Of a stretch of DNA of 64,000 nucleotides, positions 33,662 through 42,509 are shown piece after piece (the first letter of the stretch is position 1; the number at the start of each line of letters is the position of its first letter). The position numbers were made by a program, and so were the translations under genes. The notes under the pieces are model-generated. The model did not search any database and had not been told where the DNA came from. It was given only the letters and a program-made list of their open reading frames with translations. The stretch spans positions 1 through 64,000 of the forward strand of contig JABLXC010000029.1 of the NCBI GenBank assembly GCA_013178185.1, given 5' to 3'. This stretch comes from Anaerolineae bacterium (GTDB taxonomy: Bacteria; Chloroflexota; Anaerolineae; Anaerolineales; Anaerolineaceae).

Positions 33662-34365
33662 TTACTCCTCAACGACGTAATCAAACACCATAAAAGCCGA
33701 AGCGGTGAAAACCACATCGTAAACGACCAGCAGGTTCACCCAGGCGCTCAGATCGCTCCAGGGCCAACCCTGCAAAAAGCCGCTGCTGGCTTTGACGCAT
33801 GCGACCACCAGCGGGATGACGATTGGAAACAGCAGGATGGGGAGCAGGATATCGCGCGTGCGGGTTTGCACCGTCATGGCTGCCAGCAGCGTCCCCACGG
33901 ATACATATCCCAACGATCCCAGCAGGATCACCAGCAGCAAGCCCGGATTGAAGAGGTTGAAGTTGTTGTACAGTACCGCATACACCGGCAGTACGATGGC
34001 GGCCACCATCAGCATGAAGATCAGGTTGGAGATCATCTCCCAAAATAAATGGCTGTGCGGTCCACCGGCGCCAGCAGCAAGCCATCCAGGCAGCCGCGGT
34101 CTTTTTCCACCGCCAGCGAGCGGTTCAGGCCGAGGGTGCCTGCAAAGGTAAAAGTCACCCACAAGACGCCAGAAGTCACGCCGGTGCGGCTTTTGGGGTC
34201 CAACTCCAGCGCAAAATTAAATATGAAGAGGACGATCAGCGCGAAGACCAACATGGCCGAAAGCAACTCGCGGCTGCGCCATTCGACAGCCAGGTCTTTC
34301 CAGATGATCGCCAGCATGGATCGTAGGAAAGGGGTGGCGGTAGGCGGCTCTGGCCTGGCGTTCAC
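33662..34365 (-). pseudogene. ccmB: CcmB haem exporter permease, frameshifted
   Basis: Two overlapping frames together make one CcmB. The first (34365 to about 34036) gives IIWKDLAVEWRSRELLSAML ... APVDRTAIYFG, then hits a stop. The second continues as MISNLIFMLMVAAIVLPVYA to the end. The join lies near 34036-34042, where the minus strand reads TTTGGGAGATGATC. One extra A (GGGAAGATG) would give the expected '...YFGKMISNL'. So one base is missing, either a real mutation or a sequencing/assembly error next to a short G-run. With the frame restored, length and helices are normal for the CcmAB transporter's membrane subunit. Confidence 0.85.
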
Positions 34366-35102
34366 AGCGCTTCTCCCTGGTCGGCGGCGTTGTTTTCCAA
34401 CGCCTGGCGGTAAAAAGCCAGCAGGCCGTCCGGCGGCAGCGCCTGGCTTTGGATGGAGGCGACGATCCTGCCGCGCGTCAAGACATCGAAACGTCCGGCC
34501 AGACCGGCCGCGCGCGCCAGGTCGTGTGAGGTCATCAACACGGTCTGCCCCGCCCCGGTCAACTGGCGCAGGACGTTATCCAGCATCTCGCAGGCGTCTT
34601 GATCGAGCCCGGTGTGAGGCTCATCCAGCAAAAGTACCTCCGGCCGGTGCAGCACGGCCCTGCCGATGGCCAGGCGCTGTTGCATACCGCGCGAAAAGGT
34701 GCGCACCAGGTCGCGCCGCCGGTTTTCCAACCCAACCAGCGCCAGAATTTCCGCCAGGCGGTCTTCCAGCCCGGCGATGCCATAAAGACGCCCAAAGAAG
34801 CGCAGGTTATCTTCGGCGCTCAAATCGCCATAGAGCAGCGGTTGATGCGAAACAACTCCAAGCCGGCGGCGCACAGCCGCCGCCTGATGGGGCAGGCTGT
34901 AACCAGCAATCGTAATCTGTCCCAGGGTGGGGCGCGCCAGGGATGCCAGGATACGCAGCAGGGTAGTCTTTCCGGCGCCGTTTGGGCCCAGCAGGGCGAC
35001 GAACTCGCCCTGGTTGACCTGCAAGTCGAGCTGGCGCAGCACGGTCTTCAAACCGAAGCGCTTCACCAATCGCCGCGTTTCAATCATCGCCATGATTGGC
35101 AT
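34362..35102 (-). CDS. ccmA: CcmA ABC ATPase for cytochrome c maturation
   Basis: 246 residues at most. ATGs at 35102, 35093 and 35087 are all in frame and overlap the upstream gene. Walker A LLGPNGAGKTTLLRILA, signature TFSRGMQQRLAIGRA, Walker B EVLLLDEPHTGLDQD and switch LMTSHDLARA. The R-G-M-Q-Q variant of the signature is typical of CcmA-like ATPases. It drives release of haem-CcmE with CcmB, whose start overlaps this gene by 4 bp. Confidence 0.93.
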   Translation of the reverse strand: MPIMAMIETRRLVKRFGLKTVLRQLDLQVNQGEFVALLGPNGAGKTTLLRILASLARPTLGQITIAGYSLPHQAAAVRRRLGVVSHQPLLYGDLSAEDNLRFFGRLYGIAGLEDRLAEILALVGLENRRRDLVRTFSRGMQQRLAIGRAVLHRPEVLLLDEPHTGLDQDACEMLDNVLRQLTGAGQTVLMTSHDLARAAGLAGRFDVLTRGRIVASIQSQALPPDGLLAFYRQALENNAADQGEAL

Positions 35103-36975
35103 TTCCCCCTGCGTTATCCAAAACGCTTCTCAGCCGCGCCTTCAACTCGGCGCGCCGTTCGTGAAACACTTCTTCGGATAGCTCTCCAGCCTGGTAACGG
35201 TCTTCCAGCGCCAGGATGGCGTCGAGCAGCGGTTCGGGCGCTTCTTCTTCCGCCAGGCTTTCTTCTGCCGCCACTGCGCTGGATTGTCTTGAGCGCTGGT
35301 AGCGAAACAGAAAAATGCCAGCAACAGCAGCAGCCAGGACAAAGACGCCCGCCCCGAACAACAGGCTGCCTGTGCTGCCGGGCAGGATGCCTGCGCTTGA
35401 AGCAGGCCACCCTGAAATCGTGAGTTCCAGCGGCTGATTCGCAGCGAGGTCGCTGGCCTGGTAGAGCTGGATCTGCATTCCCTGGATCTCACGCTGGCCG
35501 GCGTCGGTTAATTGCGCGCTCTTGAGGCGCACCCCCTTTACCGGGGCGGCCACGAGCAGCGATTGCACGGGCATCGGGAGGGCGATTTGCAGAGCCGTCT
35601 TGTGGTTCTCGTAGGGCAGGTTATAAGCAAACAAAATTTGGTGCAAATTGGGGGCAGGCGGGATGCTGGAGGTGTCGCCAAAGCCGTCCGCGGTCTGGAG
35701 GTAGCGTTCGCCTAAGGCGCCATCTTGAAATTGCAGGTTGCTGGCGCCCGGCGGAAGTTTGTACTGGATCACAGCCTGTCCTTCTTTGGCGGCGGCGACG
35801 ACAACGGGGTGCGGGTTGCGAATGTTCAGCATCTCTACTACCTGGAGCTCGCCAGGGTTCTCGAAGTTCAGGAAAAGGTGCGCTCGCTCCACGATCAGGG
35901 TAGAGGTGTCGGAGGTGGTATCGTATACCGTGACCGGGATGTTGACGAGCTCGCCTTGCGGCAGGTCTGAAACCGGCACGACATCCGAAAAGAATTGCAT
36001 CTCCTGGTAAACCGCCGAGACGATCAGAAACTGCCCGTTTAACCGTTCGACCTCCGGGAAGGCGAAGCTGCCATCGGCCTGCGTCTTTGCCTCGACCTCG
36101 GCGACAGGTTGCATGTTTTCATACACCTGCAAGAGCACCTTGAGCCCGGGGGGAAGGTTCTTTCCGGCGGCGTGGACGATCCTGCCGGAAACGGCGAGTT
36201 TGCCCCTCGTTTCCGGCGCGCTGCTGGGGGGCTCATCAGAACCAAAAGCCGTTTGGTTCTCGCCGGAGGCGGTGGCCTGGCTGAAGGACCTCAGGTAAAC
36301 TGCCGCGGCGCGAATTTCATCGGGCTGCAAGCTGCCGGAGAAGGCGGGCATTTCTGGCGGGCTGCCATTGGCAATCGCGTTTTCAACCGCCTGCAGCGAA
36401 CGCTCTGCCCATGCGGCCGGGTCGCTGAAATCTGTACGGCTTTGTTTCCCTTGCTCTCCATGACAGCCGCTGCACTGCTCCTGGTAGATTTGTTTTCCGG
36501 TTTCCAGCAATTCGGCAGGGGCGCCGAGCGATAAAGCGTAAAAGACGACATCCCAGCGGTCCTGGTCGCTCAGGCTGGCAAAGGGGGGCATAAACCTTTC
36601 CAGGTTGCCGGTGGTGACGATATTGAACCACTGCTGCGGTATGGCCTGGCGGGCAATTTGTTCGTCTGCCAGCGCGCTGGGGGAGTTGGGCAGTTGAGCT
36701 GCCTGGGGGCCGTCGCCATTGCCCTTGAGGCCATGGCAGGGCGCGCATTTTTCGACGTAAATGGCCTGGCCATTCGCGCGGTCGAACGCCCTGGCCGGGA
36801 GTATCTCGGCTGCGGCGTTCTCATTTCCTGCAGGCGGCTGGGTTGCGAGCGCCGGGGGGCTGGTATATCCAGGGGGCGGGGTGACGTCGCCTGCCAGAGA
36901 AAACGAACAGGCAGTCAACCCGGTTAGCGCCAACAGGGCAATCAAAAGAAAGGGATTTTTGCTTAGCCTCTTCAT
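35080..36975 (-). CDS. Dihaem c-type cytochrome lipoprotein
   Basis: About 631 residues from ATG 36975. Lipobox LTGLTAC with Cys 23. Two class-I-like cytochrome c domains: CAPCH at 77-81 with likely Met ligand 129 (RFMPPF), and CSGCH at 168-172 with likely Met ligand 209 (EMPAF). A long beta-rich region follows (about 245-520), then a membrane helix (SLLFGAGVFVLAAAVAGIFL) and a cytoplasmic tail ending in a SHOCT-like ALEDRYQAGELSEEVFHERR. The protein is thus anchored at both ends. It sits inside the ccm operon, between the ccmI-like gene and ccmA, and may be an electron carrier or a delivery partner for maturation. The role is inferred. Confidence 0.8.
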   Translation of the reverse strand: MKRLSKNPFLLIALLALTGLTACSFSLAGDVTPPPGYTSPPALATQPPAGNENAAAEILPARAFDRANGQAIYVEKCAPCHGLKGNGDGPQAAQLPNSPSALADEQIARQAIPQQWFNIVTTGNLERFMPPFASLSDQDRWDVVFYALSLGAPAELLETGKQIYQEQCSGCHGEQGKQSRTDFSDPAAWAERSLQAVENAIANGSPPEMPAFSGSLQPDEIRAAAVYLRSFSQATASGENQTAFGSDEPPSSAPETRGKLAVSGRIVHAAGKNLPPGLKVLLQVYENMQPVAEVEAKTQADGSFAFPEVERLNGQFLIVSAVYQEMQFFSDVVPVSDLPQGELVNIPVTVYDTTSDTSTLIVERAHLFLNFENPGELQVVEMLNIRNPHPVVVAAAKEGQAVIQYKLPPGASNLQFQDGALGERYLQTADGFGDTSSIPPAPNLHQILFAYNLPYENHKTALQIALPMPVQSLLVAAPVKGVRLKSAQLTDAGQREIQGMQIQLYQASDLAANQPLELTISGWPASSAGILPGSTGSLLFGAGVFVLAAAVAGIFLFRYQRSRQSSAVAAEESLAEEEAPEPLLDAILALEDRYQAGELSEEVFHERRAELKARLRSVLDNAGGNANHGDD

Positions 36976-37013
36976 GAGTCCTTTAATCCATTGATACGAG
37001 AGCGCCCGTGCGG

Positions 37014-37571
37014 TCAGTCCATTGGCGCGCCGCAATGCGAGCAGAATTTATCCGATTTTTGCACCGGCCGGCCGCACTTTGGGCAAAATCCGCTAAAGCG
37101 TTCTTGCCGGGCGCGCCGACGGGCAGCGATCAGGTTTTCCAGGGGGTCTTCGTCCGCCGCCGCGCCGACAGGAACCCTGGCAGGCTGGCTGTCGGCTCTC
37201 CGAATGGCGACTGCCTCTTCCAGTTGCCGCGCCGCATCTGAAGCGCTGACCTGTTTTTCGCCGGGCGCTGACTGCAAAGCGTCCAGGCGCTGCAAGATGG
37301 CCACGCCCGCCTGCAGGTAAGCCGCCCGCTGTACCGGATAATCCTCCGGCGGGATCTTGCCCAGCGCCTGGTCAAAATCCAGTTCCTGCAGCGCGTTGAG
37401 GATGCGTTCTTGCTCGGCCAACAGCGCCGATCGTTCGTGGTCGGCCTGTATCGTGGCCTGGCGGGTGACCAGGGGCGCCTCTTCGCCCTGCCGGGTCAGC
37501 AAAGGCCGGCTGATGAACAGACTGACGAGGACAGCCAGCGCCAGAATGAGAAAAATTGATCCCAGATCCAT
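37014..37571 (-). CDS. CcmI-like membrane protein with zinc ribbon
   Basis: 185 residues. One N-terminal helix (SIFLILALAVLVSLFISRPL), then a helical region ERSALLAEQERILNALQELD-FDQALGKIPPEDY. This is the usual 'LLAxRxxL..L.ELDFD...GKI...DY' signature of the CcmI/CycH N-terminal domain. Unlike proteobacterial CcmI it has no TPR region and ends instead in a zinc ribbon (CPKCGRPVQKSDKFCSHCG). CcmI chaperones apocytochrome c; here the ribbon may do the binding. Placed between ccmG-like and cytochrome genes. Confidence 0.75.
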   Translation of the reverse strand: MDLGSIFLILALAVLVSLFISRPLLTRQGEEAPLVTRQATIQADHERSALLAEQERILNALQELDFDQALGKIPPEDYPVQRAAYLQAGVAILQRLDALQSAPGEKQVSASDAARQLEEAVAIRRADSQPARVPVGAAADEDPLENLIAARRRARQERFSGFCPKCGRPVQKSDKFCSHCGAPMD

Positions 37572-37579
37572 GTTTTTCC

Positions 37580-38134
37580 TTACTCCAAAAGCCGGTCAAC
37601 GATTGCTTCCAGTTCGGCTGAGGAAGCAAAGGGGCCGATCTTAACAGAATGGAGTTTGCCCTCCTGATCCAGGATGTAGGTTTCCGGAACGCCTCGGATG
37701 CGGAACATTTGAGAAATTTGGGTGCGAAGATCCGGACCGTTGGGATACGTAATGCCAAATTTATCCAGGTAAGCCAGCGCTTCAGGTTCGGTGTCCACGT
37801 AATCTACGCCCAGGAAGGCCACCTCACCGCCAGCTTTGTATTTTTGCCACGATTGTTCAAGGGCTGCGGCTTCTTCCTCGCAGGGTTTACACCACGAAGC
37901 CCAAAAATTCAAGACGATTACCTTGCCCTTCAGATCGTCCGTGTGAATGGTCTGACCGTCAAAGGTGGTTAGCGTGAACGCTGGAACGCGGTCGCCGATC
38001 CGAATGGGGCCTTCGTTTGCCCGGCGCAGTCCCCAGGCGATCAGGCCAAGGAAGCCGACCAGCAGGACGAAAGCGACTGCGATCACCCAAAGGGGCAACT
38101 GGCGCGGGGCGGCTGTGGTTGTGTTGGTTTGCAT
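37580..38134 (-). CDS. Thiol-disulfide oxidoreductase, CcmG/ResA type
   Basis: 184 residues from ATG 38134, with GAGAGG upstream. One N-terminal anchor (WVIAVAFVLLVGFLGLIAWG), then an AhpC/TSA-thioredoxin fold with active site NFWASWCKPCEEE (Cys 82 and 85) and later GVPETYILDQEGKL containing the cis-Pro-type segment. It reduces the CxxCH cysteines of apocytochrome c outside the membrane. It lies nine bases from the ccmI-like gene. Confidence 0.92.
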   Translation of the reverse strand: MQTNTTTAAPRQLPLWVIAVAFVLLVGFLGLIAWGLRRANEGPIRIGDRVPAFTLTTFDGQTIHTDDLKGKVIVLNFWASWCKPCEEEAAALEQSWQKYKAGGEVAFLGVDYVDTEPEALAYLDKFGITYPNGPDLRTQISQMFRIRGVPETYILDQEGKLHSVKIGPFASSAELEAIVDRLLE

Positions 38135-38145
38135 GGTCCTCTCCC

Positions 38146-38655
38146 TCACTCCTTCTCTCTCCGGCGCAATTCCTCTTCCAGGCGGGATAGATAAGGGTCA
38201 ATCGTTTCCGTTGGAGGAGAGGCCGGGCTGTCTGTCTGGGGGGCGTTTTTAAGCCTGCGCAGCGTCTGGAAGAGGATCAAAAACCCCGCCAGGAAGATGA
38301 CCGGCGGCAAAATGTACACCAGCCAGTTCAAGCCGCGACGGGGCGGTTCTGCCAGCACGCGGTCGCCGTATTGCAAGGCAAAATATTCTTTGATCTGTCC
38401 TTCGTTCCAACCCGCGATCAATTTCTGGCGGATCAGATCGCGCCATTGTGCGCAGGCCTGCGTGGGGCAGACGTCTAATGGAACGTTCTCGCAGACCGGG
38501 CAATACAGCTCCCGGGCGATGGCATTCACCTGGTCGTCTGTAACTGCGGCGGGCGTGGCGGCGAGCGATGGCTCTGTTTGAGCCGGAAAGCCCTTGCCGG
38601 GCGCCAGTGAAAACAGGACGGCTGTGAAAAGTAGGATCCCTATGAATAATTTCAT
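38146..38655 (-). CDS. ccmH: CcmH/NrfF-like thioreductant protein
   Basis: 169 residues from ATG 38655. A signal/anchor helix is followed by ARELYCPVCENVPLDVCPTQ and ACAQWRDLIRQKL. The first two cysteines (52 and 55) are the CcmH LRCxxC pair, and the following WRDLIRQKLIAGWNEGQIKE and YGDRVLAEPPRRGLNWLVY are strongly conserved in the family. Two extra cysteines (63 and 68) are unusual. A C-terminal helix anchors the protein. It works with CcmG in keeping apocytochrome reduced. Its promoter region is shared with the divergent M28 peptidase gene. Confidence 0.92.
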   Translation of the reverse strand: MKLFIGILLFTAVLFSLAPGKGFPAQTEPSLAATPAAVTDDQVNAIARELYCPVCENVPLDVCPTQACAQWRDLIRQKLIAGWNEGQIKEYFALQYGDRVLAEPPRRGLNWLVYILPPVIFLAGFLILFQTLRRLKNAPQTDSPASPPTETIDPYLSRLEEELRRREKE

Positions 38656-38806
38656 CCTTTGAATCGTTTCTTCCTTAATAAAATAATAAAAAACCTCTAG
38701 AGTATTTCTTTGAAGAATGCCCCAGCTTGCCGGGGTATTTCTCATATTTTACTAGCTCAGCATGCCCAATTGACAAATTCCGGCTTTTCCGCTAACCTTT
38801 GGCGTA

Positions 38807-39856
38807 ATGCAAACCCGGAAACGAATCCCTCTCCTTACCATCTTGCTGATCGTGCTTCTGGTTCAGCTTGCCTGTAACTTCCCCGTCCGGCAGGTGGGCC
38901 CGCTGTCCCTTCCCGGACGCCCCACCCTGCCCGACCTGGCGGCCCGCTTTCAGGCGGATAACTATGCCGGCTGGATTCGCAAGCTTTCTGGCGCAGAGCC
39001 CGTTCAAATTGGCGGGCAGCCGGCGCTGATCACCACCCGTTACAGTTATGCCATGTTCACCGGGCAAGAAAACGCTCGCGCCTTCGATTTCGTCCTCGAA
39101 CAGGTCAGGCAATGGGTGCCGGAGGATCAGATCGAGGTGGATGAGTATCCCTATGCCGACGCCGAGCGTACCTATACCTGGAAGAACCTGATCGTTACCC
39201 TGCCGGGCGCAACGCTCCCCAATGAGGTGATCGTGCTTAGCGCACACCTGGACAGCGTGGTGGTGCGGGAAGGAAACGCCCTCGAAGCAGCGCCTGGCGC
39301 CAACGATAACGCCGTGGGCGTTGCTGCACTGATGGAAGCCGCTCGCCTGTTTCCAGCTTATCGCTTCGAACGCACCATCCGCCTGATCTGGTTCACCGGC
39401 GAAGAAAGCAACGCTGCCGGCAGCCGGGCTTACGTTCAGGATCATCCTACCGATAACATCGTCGCCATGCTGAATCTGGATATGTTCGGTTACGACTCCA
39501 ACAACGATCGCTGCTTTGAGTTGCACGTTGGTGTGAACCCGGCGGCGGATGCTGTGGGGCAGGCGTTTGTTCAGACCATCCAGCAAGAAGGGTTGGACCT
39601 GCGTTTTGATTATCTCACCGCCCAGGCCACCGACCGTTCGGACCATATCGCTTTCTGGGAAGTCAACGTTCCGGCCATCACGGTGATCGAGAATTTCTTC
39701 GAGAACAATCTGCCGGGCGGTTGCGTTGGGGTGGATGGCACCCCGTTTTATCACCGTCCAGGCGATACGTTCGAAACCATCAACCTGCCGTTTGCATTTG
39801 ATATTGCCAGGGCAGCGCTTTTGACGGTTGCCCGTCTGGCGGGGCCGCTCGACTAA
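38807..39856 (+). CDS. M28 family zinc aminopeptidase lipoprotein
   Basis: 349 residues. Lipobox LLVQLAC near residue 23. All metal ligands of M28 peptidases are visible: LSAHLDSV (His), PGANDNAVGVAALMEAARL (bridging Asp), WFTGEESNAAGSRAY (Glu-Glu), LNLDMFGYDS (Asp) and ATDRSDHIAFWE (His). It should be an extracytoplasmic exopeptidase. The gene interrupts the cytochrome maturation block on the opposite strand, between ccmH and ccmF, and is not obviously linked to it in function. Confidence 0.9.
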   Translation: MQTRKRIPLLTILLIVLLVQLACNFPVRQVGPLSLPGRPTLPDLAARFQADNYAGWIRKLSGAEPVQIGGQPALITTRYSYAMFTGQENARAFDFVLEQVRQWVPEDQIEVDEYPYADAERTYTWKNLIVTLPGATLPNEVIVLSAHLDSVVVREGNALEAAPGANDNAVGVAALMEAARLFPAYRFERTIRLIWFTGEESNAAGSRAYVQDHPTDNIVAMLNLDMFGYDSNNDRCFELHVGVNPAADAVGQAFVQTIQQEGLDLRFDYLTAQATDRSDHIAFWEVNVPAITVIENFFENNLPGGCVGVDGTPFYHRPGDTFETINLPFAFDIARAALLTVARLAGPLD

Positions 39857-39905
39857 CCGCCGTCAGCCGCATCCATTGCTTCCGTGTGCGCGCTCAGGGA
39901 TATTT

Positions 39906-41954
39906 TTAAGGTTCGGTGACGAGCTGCGCCGGAACTCGTACAGGTACGGGTTCTTCGCGCGATGGCCAGGCCGCGACGAAGGTGCCGAGGATGAACACCA
40001 GACCACCGACCCACAACCAGTTGACCAGCGGGTTGTGGTAGACCTTGAAGGTGGCGCCTTCGCTCGAGATGGGCTGCCAGTCCACCAACAGGACGTAAAG
40101 ATCATCCTCGATGCTGGAGCGCACCCCCGGTATCGTCATGGGCTGCTGGGTGTCGTAGTAAAAATCGCGGCGGGGGTAAAGCTCTCCGAGGGGCTGTCCA
40201 TCGCGACTGACCCCCACGACTGCCCGGGCCACGCTGCGGCCGTCTGGCGTATCGAACTGCGCCAGAGAGCGGAAGGTGACGGCATACCTGCCCAGTTGAA
40301 GACTTTCGCCCGGTTTTAACGCTCCTTGCGTTTCGGTCTGGAACATTTCGATCCCGATGATCCCGACCGCCATCAGGGTTACGCCCAGGTGGATGATGTA
40401 ACCGCCGTATCGTCGGCGGTTCCGCCCTGCCAGCCGCCAGAGCGCTGCCAGCGGGTTCTCGCCCGAACGCCTCATGCGCGCCGCCACGCCGCGCCCGTAT
40501 TCATATACCGTGATACAGGCGGTCAGCGCGATGACGAAGATCGCTGCCAGCGCCGCGCCATTTTGCACGCCAGAGACGATCGCGACAATCAGGATGGCCA
40601 GCGCGGCCAGTGAAGGCTTCCAGACCGCGCGACCCAGCGTTTTGACCGTTGAATGGCCCCAGGCGGAGAGCGGCGCAATCCCCATCAGAAAGACCAGCGC
40701 GCCGAAGAGCGGCCCGGCAGCTCGCTCGTAGAACGGCGGCCCTACCGTCACTTTCTGGCCGGTGAACAGCTCGGAGACGAGTGGGAACAGCACCCCCCAC
40801 ATGCAGACCACCAGGATACCCATGAAGAGCAGGTTGTTCACCAGGAACAGGGCTTCGCGCGAGAGCAACGAGGTCATGTGACCCTGAGAGCGCAGATCGT
40901 TCCAGCGGTGCAGCAGCAAAGCCATCGAGATGAGAAAGGTGACGCTGATGAAGCCGAAGAACAAAGGCCCGATGGAAGACTGTGCGAAGGCATGCACCGA
41001 AGAAAGCACCCCCGACCGCGTCAGAAAGGTGCCGAAGATCACCAGCGAATAAGTGATGATGATCAGGATCAGGTTCCAGCGTTTGAACAGTCCGCGCTTT
41101 TCCTGGATCATGACAGAGTGTAAAAAGGCGGTGCCGCTCAACCAGGGCATGAAAGCGGCAATCTCGACCGGGTCCCAACCCCAGTAGCCGCCCCAGCCCA
41201 GCACATCGTAAGCCCAGCGGCTGCCAAGCACCAGGCCGAGGGAGAGGAACAGCCAGGCCACCAGCGTCCATCGCCGGGTGATGCGGATCCAGCGGTCATC
41301 GCTGCGCCCGGTGACCAGCGCCGCGATGGCAAAGGCGTAGGGGATGACGAAGGAGACGAAGCCCAGGTAGAGCATGGGGGGGTGAATGATCATGCCGGGG
41401 TGGCGTAGCAGCGGGTTGAGGCCGCGCCCATCGGGGGGCAGCAGCAAGGCGCCTCCGGAGGGTTGGAACATCGAAACCACCTGCATGCCGTTGGCGGTCT
41501 GCCAGAATCGAACGAAAGGATTTTCCAGGAAGATAATCAGGCCAAGGAAGAAAGCCAGCGTGACCAGAGAGACCACAATCACCCAGGGCTGGAACTCGCG
41601 GTCGCGCTCCCAACTGCGCAGCGTTACCGCCGAGGCGAAAGCAGCCATCAACCAGGACCAAAAGACCAGCGAACCGGCTTGCCCACCCCATAGCGCAGTG
41701 ACGCGCAGGTACAGCGGCATGGCATTGCTGGTGACGTTATAAACGAACTGCACCTCATAGTGCCCGGTGACGAGCAGGTAGATCAGGCTGGCGGCGGTCA
41801 GGGTGAGCAGCGGCCAGGTCAACAGCATCGCGGCCCGGGCGCTCTCTGCCCAGGCCAGAGCGTTCCGTCGCGCTCCGTAGACTGCCGCGCCAATGCCATA
41901 GAGCGATACCACAAAGCTGATGATCAGCGTGCCAAAGCCGAAGTTTGCGATCAT
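39906..41954 (-). CDS. ccmF: CcmF/NrfE haem lyase subunit
   Basis: 682 residues, about 14-15 helices. The conserved opening region GGQAGSLVFWSWLMA and the WWD-type haem motif GWGGYWGWDPVEIAAFMPWL are intact, with conserved His such as TAFLHSVMIQEKRG and MIIHPPMLYLGF. CcmF takes haem from CcmE and ligates it to CxxCH. The C-terminal soluble domain includes LYPRRDFYYDTQQPMT. It starts nine bases after the ccmE stop. Confidence 0.96.
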   Translation of the reverse strand: MIANFGFGTLIISFVVSLYGIGAAVYGARRNALAWAESARAAMLLTWPLLTLTAASLIYLLVTGHYEVQFVYNVTSNAMPLYLRVTALWGGQAGSLVFWSWLMAAFASAVTLRSWERDREFQPWVIVVSLVTLAFFLGLIIFLENPFVRFWQTANGMQVVSMFQPSGGALLLPPDGRGLNPLLRHPGMIIHPPMLYLGFVSFVIPYAFAIAALVTGRSDDRWIRITRRWTLVAWLFLSLGLVLGSRWAYDVLGWGGYWGWDPVEIAAFMPWLSGTAFLHSVMIQEKRGLFKRWNLILIIITYSLVIFGTFLTRSGVLSSVHAFAQSSIGPLFFGFISVTFLISMALLLHRWNDLRSQGHMTSLLSREALFLVNNLLFMGILVVCMWGVLFPLVSELFTGQKVTVGPPFYERAAGPLFGALVFLMGIAPLSAWGHSTVKTLGRAVWKPSLAALAILIVAIVSGVQNGAALAAIFVIALTACITVYEYGRGVAARMRRSGENPLAALWRLAGRNRRRYGGYIIHLGVTLMAVGIIGIEMFQTETQGALKPGESLQLGRYAVTFRSLAQFDTPDGRSVARAVVGVSRDGQPLGELYPRRDFYYDTQQPMTIPGVRSSIEDDLYVLLVDWQPISSEGATFKVYHNPLVNWLWVGGLVFILGTFVAAWPSREEPVPVRVPAQLVTEP

Positions 41955-41963
41955 AGGTCAGCT

Positions 41964-42509
41964 TTATTTTGCGGCGGATTGTTCGGGGATGGCTTCTTCG
42001 TACTTGGTGGGGCATTTGAGCAAAAGCTCTTCCGCGTAGAAGGTTCCATCCGCGCCCATTTTCCCGGTCATAATAGCCTGGGCTTCATCTTTTAATAAGT
42101 CTGGCTTGGGGCCGTTGTATTTCACGTTCAAGCGCGGCAGACTGCCGTCGTGCGCGGCTTTCTTGAGCACCACCGCCAGTCCTCCCAGTTGCTCGATCTC
42201 CTGGTTGTCGCCGGGGATATGGGCAACGGTGAAGGCAATATCCAGGGTTTGCGCGTTGTACTCGATGGTATCGCCCAGGACAACGCCAGAAATTCGTACC
42301 TCGCGCCCGACCATCTCGGCGGCGCGGTTGTTCAGTTCTTCTACCGTTAAAAAGTATTGCGTCCCGCCGGGCGCAATCAGAGAAGCGACGATCAGGTAGA
42401 TCACAGCCGCCAGGATCAACAAGCCGCCGATAATGAACTTCAAAGAACCTCGGGAAGTAGACCTGGTAGCCCCCAGCTCGCTGACCGGTTTTGGCAATGA
42501 GTTTTCCAT
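41964..42509 (-). CDS. ccmE: CcmE haem chaperone, cysteine (CxxxY) type
   Basis: 181 residues from ATG 42509, with GGAGG seven bases upstream. One N-terminal helix, then an OB-fold (YFLTVEELNNRAAEMVGREV, RISGVVLGDTIEY). The haem-attachment motif is CPTKY (Cys 166, Tyr 170) rather than the HxxxY of most bacterial CcmE. Cysteine-type CcmE is known from archaea and some anaerobic bacteria as part of the 'System I*' variant. It is first in the ccmEF pair. Confidence 0.94.
   Translation of the reverse strand: MENSLPKPVSELGATRSTSRGSLKFIIGGLLILAAVIYLIVASLIAPGGTQYFLTVEELNNRAAEMVGREVRISGVVLGDTIEYNAQTLDIAFTVAHIPGDNQEIEQLGGLAVVLKKAAHDGSLPRLNVKYNGPKPDLLKDEAQAIMTGKMGADGTFYAEELLLKCPTKYEEAIPEQSAAK

Noticed and set aside
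38792-39754. Minus-strand open frame opposite the M28 lipoprotein gene
   Set aside because: Shadow frame; all M28 metal-ligand motifs are on the plus strand.
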